NCBI RefSeq assembly: GCF_025655475.1
Contig: NZ_JAHTIK010000001.1
Span: forward strand, 4,763,526-4,816,864
Origin: Kitasatospora sp. DSM 101779
GTDB taxonomy: Bacteria; Actinomycetota; Actinomycetes; Streptomycetales; Streptomycetaceae
DNA length: 53,339 nucleotides
Reading direction: 5' to 3'
Position 1 is the stretch's first letter, and every line of letters begins with the position of its first letter. The notes beneath the pieces are model-generated. The model saw only the letters and a list, made by a program, of their open reading frames with translations, was not told where the DNA came from and did no database searches. Of this stretch, positions 50,401-53,339 are shown in pieces. A program made the translations under genes and the position numbers.

Positions 50401-51016
50401 GCAGCTGGCGGCCACCCCGGCGGGCGACCGCGCCAGCACCGAGGTGGTGATCCGCTCGGTCGCCGCGGACGGCACCGTCCGCCCGCACTACGCGGCGACG
50501 GTGGTGCTCGGCAACGACCCGGCGACGGAGCTCAACCACCCGACCCTGGCCGGGCTGCCGGCCGCGGGCGGCGGACGTGACGCCGGCGGGTTCTACTCCG
50601 ACGGCACGCTCTTCCACGGCGCCGCCCTGCAGGGCGTCCGCCGGGTGCTGGCCGAGGACGAGTCCCGGCTGGTGCTGGAGTGCGCCCTGGCCGAACCGGC
50701 TGCCGCCGCAGGGGCGTTCGCCGGCGCGCTGTACCGGCCCGGCACGACCGACCTGCTGCTGCAGGCGGGCCTGGTCTGGATGCGGCTGTTCCGCGCCACG
50801 GCCAGCCTGCCGCTCTCGGTGGCCCGCGCCGAACTGCACCGGGCACCGGCCGACGGCGAGACCTTCCTCGCCGTGGTCGAACCGGCCTCGGTGAACGGCA
50901 CCTCGGCGAGCCTGACGGTCACCGCCGTCGGCCACGGCGGGCGGGTCCTCGCCCGGCTGAGCGGAGTCAGCCTCGTGTCGACCCCGCAGCTGGCCGCGAA
51001 GTTCGCCCGCAGCTGA
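44447..51016 (+). CDS. Iterative PUFA-synthase-type megasynthase, PfaA-like (KS-AT-ACP-ACP-KR-DH)
   Basis: A 2189-residue multidomain enzyme. KS (about 20-480): catalytic Cys222 in DAACASS, His357 in HGTGT, His397 in QIGHTK. AT (about 570-890): GQGSQY, and the active GHSFGE with Ser673. A Pro/Ala linker and a helical stretch follow (about 955-1110). Two ACPs carry Ser1220 and Ser1315 in GIDSIKRVEIL. KR (about 1390-1880): TGGGRGITA near 1638, Ser, Tyr1821 and Asn in GQSDYAMANEVLN. DH-like hotdog (about 1925-2180): His1934 in DHVIGGVPVLP, Asp2102 in TDLLLQ. This order is that of PfaA of polyunsaturated fatty acid synthases and related secondary-lipid PKSs. The enediyne PKS has a similar order but lacks the KS-CLF partner seen in the next gene. 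The GTG at 44447 has gagagag upstream. Confidence 0.92.
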   Translation: MNTSKHTSPLPDAELGRRLADEPIAIVGLSALFPKSRDLREFWGNVMSAADCIEDVPSTHWDVSEHYDPDPTAPDKTYARRGGFMPTVPFNPMEFGLPPTTLEVTDVLQLLSLVVARDVLRDAGAHRPWYRPERTGVVLGVTGANQLTQPLSARLQTPVLKEVVRSCGLSERDAEEIAEKFKLAFAPWEENSFPGMLGNVVAGRIANRLDLGGTNMTIDAACASSLAATKAAVSELLEHRADTMIAGGCDAENTIFMYLCFSKTPAFSKAGRIRPFDKDADGTLIGEGIGMFALRRLADAERDGNEVYAVVRGIGSSSDGRFKSIYAPRKEGQMVALRRAYEDARCTPDSVELFEAHGTGTAVGDATELSALAAVVADTTEERQYAAVGSVKSQIGHTKAAAGAAGMIKLALALHHKVLPPTINVDEPNPAIDFTAGPFYVNTESRPWIKDPRRTDRRAAISSFGFGGTNFHFVLQEHGDGEDLKVMFPVARVHLWHAADPAALAALLADGAPAAEGPAPADHARLALAARDDAELAELRALAAAELRAKHDAADWAHPRGLWYRRRAADTGKVGALFAGQGSQYVNPGHRAVLALPPLRAAFDRANREFDGAELLSRVAFPPPAFTAAARTAQEESLRRTEYAQPAIGALAAGQYRYLGELGFAADGHLGHSFGELTALWAAGALTDDAYFALARARGAAMAPPADPGFDAGAMAAVSAPEAKVAELLADHPELAVCNRNAADQIVVGGPTAAVERLVATASGAGLRISRLPVSAAFHTPFVGHAVEAFRAAVDRVEVRPPLRPVYANTPGGRYGDDLAANAALLAEQLINPVHFADRVEEMYTAGFRTFVEFGPKGVLTQLVARILGDRPHHAVRLDGGPGADADLALKRAVAQLAVLGVPLALADRYAAAAPEAVPSKGMTVPLNGINHVSDARKAAYREALENGYRITPVAAAPTAPTAAAPLAAPVAEPVIPAPTAVAPPAPAPPPAAALPPEPAPVLLPARNAVQENAPVDHDHAAAAAPDRLPELIADHLALHDDYLNGQLQSAQRLAGLLENAAGQGRVDEVLAGVTAVKEHGLAIGRTHLRANEILRDLAALELGGAPGAPTAPGTPVQPQAVETPPPVAAPALPAAAPVAEFVPVPAEPLPTAETPVAPALPPAPVPVPAPVVAEAAPAPSAGAGEVSAALLEVVAQKTGYPAEMLELGMDVEADLGIDSIKRVEILGVLSERFPSDVPVGPEQLGELRTLGQIVDFMVGVAGAGAPAAAAPAAPAFGAGEVSAALLEVVAQKTGYPAEMLELGMDVEADLGIDSIKRVEILGVLSERFPAEVAVGPEQLGELRTLGQIVDFMTGTIGGTEASAAPAAPEASAAPAPRPEATVPAGAIGRAQAALLELPAPDVLVDAYPQGAAALLVDDGGELVPLVAQRLLAHGRPVRVLRLPSVGRRIDGVEDHALSGWGPTELAERVEQVLDRPVALAVVFDTRRETEWADGVRRLSHALLVAKHLVEPLTRAASAGRTGFVTVTRLDGAFGLTGVAEDLVPAGGYGGLVKTLAVEAPEVFCRAVDLAPAVADRTAADLLLAELSDASAEPVQVGLDGRRRVALTLAERPTGLAAGPGSATAAEVGPEDLLVVTGGGRGITARCVADLARAHRPGLLLLGRTALGEEPAWAAGVTGTAELKAAAVAHLKSEGEKPTPKRVEQLYRAVVGEREVCETLAELKAAGSEAEYLAVDITDTAATTAALAPYAGRITGLVHGAGVLADQLIANKRASEIERVFAPKLGGLRAVVEALPGDRLRHVVLFSSVAGFFGNQGQSDYAMANEVLNAWASSFRRRHPAARVSSLNWGAWDSGMVSPQIKAVFQERGITLIPVETGTALFTGQFAAGRAEDTVTVLGPTTPLSVREPAAPAAAVVLERPVAALAAEPIVADHVIGGVPVLPAALALGWAVGAVERLSGGTVRQVRDFAVHKGVLFDETVPERLQLAATPAGDRASTEVVIRSVAADGTVRPHYAATVVLGNDPATELNHPTLAGLPAAGGGRDAGGFYSDGTLFHGAALQGVRRVLAEDESRLVLECALAEPAAAAGAFAGALYRPGTTDLLLQAGLVWMRLFRATASLPLSVARAELHRAPADGETFLAVVEPASVNGTSASLTVTAVGHGGRVLARLSGVSLVSTPQLAAKFARS
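47993..48436 (+). repeat. Near-identical 159-bp ACP-coding duplication
   Basis: Copy 1 (47993-48151) and copy 2 (48278-48436) are offset by exactly 285 bp (95 codons) and, over 159 bp read by eye, differ at one base (t/c in gcgttgttgg versus gcgctgttgg). The DNA outside the copies is diverged although the protein remains similar. The copies use more T and A at third positions (ttgttgg, gggtat, ggtatg) than the rest of the gene. Confidence 0.93.
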
Positions 51017-51099
51017 CGCACCCGACCCGGCAGGTCCGGCCGGCCGCACCCCAGCAGGCCGGCCGGACCGCCGCACGGACCGGAGGGACCACCGCTTCC

Positions 51100-53339
51100 A
51101 TGAGCACGTACGCCATCGTCGGCCTGTCCTGCCTGTTCCCCGGCGCCGAGACGCCGGACCGGTTCTGGCAGAACCTCGTCAGCGGGACGGACAGCCGGGG
51201 CGAGGGCGGCCCGGAGGTCTTCGGACCGCCCGCCGACCCCCGCGACCTCGACCCGCACCACCGCATCACCTGCACCCGCGGCGGCTTCGTCCGCGGCTTC
51301 GACTTCGACCCCACCGGCTACCGGATCGCCGCCGAGCGCCTCGCCGGCCTCGACCGGGTCTTCCACTGGTCGCTGCACACCGCCCGCGAGGCGCTGCGCA
51401 CCGGCGGCCACCTGGACCGCCCCGACCTGCTCGCCCGGACGGGCCTGGTGCTCGGCAACTACTCGTTCCCGACGCCCGGTTCGGCCGACCTCAGCCTGCC
51501 GCTGGTCGAGCAGGCCGTCCGCACCGGCCTGCGCCGGGCCGGCCTCGACCTGCCCGCACGCCCCGACACCGCGCCGCGCCGCGACCCCGCCGACGCCCGG
51601 GTCAGCGGCGCACCCGCCCGGATCGTCGGCGCCGCCCTCGGCCTCGGCGGCCCCCGGTACGCCCTGGACGCCGCCTGCTCCTCCGCGCTGTACGCGCTGA
51701 AGCTCGCCTGCGACCACCTCGCCACCGGCCAGGCCGACCTGGTGCTCGCCGGCGGCGTCTGCGCCCCCGACCCGACCCTGATCCACCTCTCCTTCTCCGA
51801 CCTGCACGCCTACCCCGAGAACGGGTTCAGCCAGCCCTTCGACGCCCGCTCGGCCGGCATCCTCACCGGCCAGGGCGCCGGCATGGTCGCCGTCCGGCGC
51901 CTGGAGGACGCGCTGCGCGAGGGCGACCGGATCCACGCCGTGATCGACGGCATCGGTCTCTCCAACGACGGCGGCGGCCGCCACCTGCTGGTGCCGGACG
52001 AGGTAGGACAGCACCGTGCCTACGAACTGGCCTACCGTGCCGCGGGCCTCTCGCCGGCCGAGGTCGACTACCTGGAGTGCCACGCCACCGGCACCCCGAT
52101 CGGCGACACCACCGAGGCCGCCTCGGTCGCCGGCTTCTTCGGCGCGCACGGCGGCGAACTGCCGCTGCTCGGCTCGGTGAAGGGCAACATCGGCCACCTG
52201 CTGACCGTCGCCGGCCTGAGCAGCCTGCTCAAGGTGGTGCTCGCGATGGAGCACGGCCACCTGCCGCCGACGGTCGGCGTCACCGAGCCGGTGCCCGGGC
52301 CCGGTGGGGCGGCCGCGACCGCCCTGGTCCGCACCGGACGGGACTGGCCCGCCGCGGCCGGTGCCCGGCGGGGCGCCGTCTCCGCCTTCGGTTTCGGCGG
52401 CACCAACGCCCATGTGGTGCTCTCCGACGCCGTCCCGACCCGGGACACCCCCGTCCCGGCCCGTGCGGCGACCGTGCTGCCGGCGCCCGACATCGTCGGC
52501 CTCGGCGCGCACTTCGGCGCCTTCGACTCGGCCACCGCCTTCGAACGGGCCGTCCACGACGGGCTGGACTCCTTCCGCCCGCTGCCCGAACGCCGCTGGC
52601 GCGGCCTGGAGGAGACCACCGACGGCGCCCTCGCCGCAGCCGGGGTCACCCCCGGCACGCCGCCGGTCGGCGCCTTCGTCGACACCGTCGGCCTCGACCC
52701 CGTCGACCACCGGATCCCGCCCGCCGACCTGCGCAACTACAACCTGCAGCACGCGCTGATGTCCAAGGTCGCCGACGAGGCGCTCACCGACGCCGGGTAC
52801 GGCCGCGCCCCCGCCCCGGGCACCTCCGCGCCCGAGGCCCGGCGGATCGCCGTCGTCATCGCGATGGAGATCGAGCCCTCCGCCCACCTGCACCTGGCCC
52901 GCCACCGGATCGCCGCCCACCTGCGCGAGCTGCTCGCCGGCAGCGACCTGACGGACGAGCAGCGCGAGCGGCTCACCGCGATCGCCCGCGACGGGGTGCA
53001 CGAGCCGATCGTCGCCAACGAGGTGCTCAGCTACATCGGCAACATCATGGCCAGCCGGATCTCCTCCCTGTGGAACCTCACCGGTCCGTCCTTCACCGTC
53101 TCCGCCGAGGGCGCCGGCACCGCGCAGGCCCTGGACACCGCCCGACTGCTGCTGCTGGACGACAGCGTGGAGGCCGTCCTCGTCGGCGCCGTCGACCTCG
53201 CCGGCTCGCCGGAGAACCTGGTGCAGCGGACCGCCGCCCACGGTGCCCCCGCCACCGGCCCCGGCCTCGCCTTCGGCGCCGGCACGGGCGGCTGGCGGAT
53301 CGGCGAGGGCGCCGGCGCCGTCGTGCTCACCCGCCCCGG
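51100..53339 (+). CDS. Second PUFA-synthase-type subunit, PfaC-like (KS, chain-length-factor-like KS), 3' end outside the window
   Basis: At least 746 codons, still open at the window edge. The first KS (about 1-450) is complete: Cys193 in DAACSSAL, His328 in ECHATGTPIG, His366 in GNIGHLL, and the tail FGFGGTNAHVVL. A second KS-like domain begins about residue 465 (VGLGAHFGAFDS). At its active-site position the sequence is GPSFTVSAEGAGTAQ, with Gly671 in place of the Cys, typical of a chain-length factor that dimerises with the first KS. The PfaC family continues with two DH domains, expected past the edge. The ATG at 51100 follows cggaggg. It is 83 bp after the PfaA-like gene, clearly co-transcribed. 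Confidence 0.88.
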   Translation, partial: MSTYAIVGLSCLFPGAETPDRFWQNLVSGTDSRGEGGPEVFGPPADPRDLDPHHRITCTRGGFVRGFDFDPTGYRIAAERLAGLDRVFHWSLHTAREALRTGGHLDRPDLLARTGLVLGNYSFPTPGSADLSLPLVEQAVRTGLRRAGLDLPARPDTAPRRDPADARVSGAPARIVGAALGLGGPRYALDAACSSALYALKLACDHLATGQADLVLAGGVCAPDPTLIHLSFSDLHAYPENGFSQPFDARSAGILTGQGAGMVAVRRLEDALREGDRIHAVIDGIGLSNDGGGRHLLVPDEVGQHRAYELAYRAAGLSPAEVDYLECHATGTPIGDTTEAASVAGFFGAHGGELPLLGSVKGNIGHLLTVAGLSSLLKVVLAMEHGHLPPTVGVTEPVPGPGGAAATALVRTGRDWPAAAGARRGAVSAFGFGGTNAHVVLSDAVPTRDTPVPARAATVLPAPDIVGLGAHFGAFDSATAFERAVHDGLDSFRPLPERRWRGLEETTDGALAAAGVTPGTPPVGAFVDTVGLDPVDHRIPPADLRNYNLQHALMSKVADEALTDAGYGRAPAPGTSAPEARRIAVVIAMEIEPSAHLHLARHRIAAHLRELLAGSDLTDEQRERLTAIARDGVHEPIVANEVLSYIGNIMASRISSLWNLTGPSFTVSAEGAGTAQALDTARLLLLDDSVEAVLVGAVDLAGSPENLVQRTAAHGAPATGPGLAFGAGTGGWRIGEGAGAVVLTRP

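Noticed and set aside
44447..51016. Reading the large synthase as an enediyne PKS
   Set aside because: Domain order is similar, but two tandem ACPs and a partner gene with KS plus CLF fit PUFA-type synthases better; no enediyne cassette genes are in view.
44282..51076. A 2264-residue open frame on the minus strand opposite the PfaA-like gene
   Set aside because: Composition is Gly/Arg/Val-rich with no domain, and it is the exact shadow of the GC-rich plus-strand gene whose domains are clear.

Overview
The window comes from a very GC-rich actinomycete chromosome, most likely a Streptomycetaceae member (Streptomyces or Kitasatospora). The evidence is the codon use (third positions nearly all G or C), frequent GTG starts, 4-bp start/stop overlaps, an AfsK-like PQQ propeller, a compact nuo cluster followed by htpX, and the block tRNA-Thr / tRNA-Met / rpmG / two MaoC dehydratases that is also known from mycobacteria. 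Most of the first 42 kb is ordinary chromosome. The last 10 kb is a lipid/polyketide biosynthetic locus that runs off the right edge.

Layout. 1-8.2 kb: the 3' end of a PQQ beta-propeller protein, galE (minus strand), then three sugar-transfer genes: a GT2 enzyme, a large GT2 + CDP-glycerol glycerophosphotransferase fusion, and a GT4 enzyme. These probably build a cell-wall glycopolymer of the teichoic-acid type. 8.6-9.8 kb: an orphan sensor histidine kinase. 10.1-20.0 kb: a ten-gene nuo operon (A,B,C,H,I,J,K,L,M,N) with no D, E, F or G. 20.2-25.0 kb: htpX, a stand-alone ctaD, and a DGPF/YciI protein next to an ECF42-type sigma factor, with a promoter-like site in front of the DGPF gene. 25.0-35.6 kb: mixed metabolic and regulatory genes, namely a K+/H+ antiporter with its TrkA-C-like subunit, a YccF protein, a squalene/phytoene-synthase homologue, a YbaK protein, an MDR oxidoreductase divergent from a LysR regulator across a perfect 15-bp inverted repeat, mug, several hypotheticals, a secreted protein and YajQ.

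35.8-37.4 kb: tRNA-Tyr followed by remnants of an integrated element (the C-terminal end of a tyrosine recombinase and a broken XRE regulator). 37.6-40.7 kb: a probable lipoprotein, a secreted aegerolysin-like protein flanked by short tandem repeats, and a CodA-like amidohydrolase that appears to have lost most of its catalytic residues. 41.0-42.5 kb: tRNA-Thr, tRNA-Met, rpmG and two hotdog dehydratases.

43.2 kb to the edge: a free-standing acyl carrier protein, a type II-like thioesterase, a 2189-residue PUFA-synthase-type subunit (KS-AT-ACP-ACP-KR-DH), and the first 746 codons of a second subunit with an active KS and a KS-like chain-length factor. This matches the PfaA/PfaC plan of iterative secondary-lipid synthases. 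It is the most interesting part of the window. The two ACPs are encoded by 159-bp copies that differ at one base, which points to very recent duplication or gene conversion. The product and the remaining genes (DH domains, enoyl reductase, PPTase, tailoring) lie outside the window.
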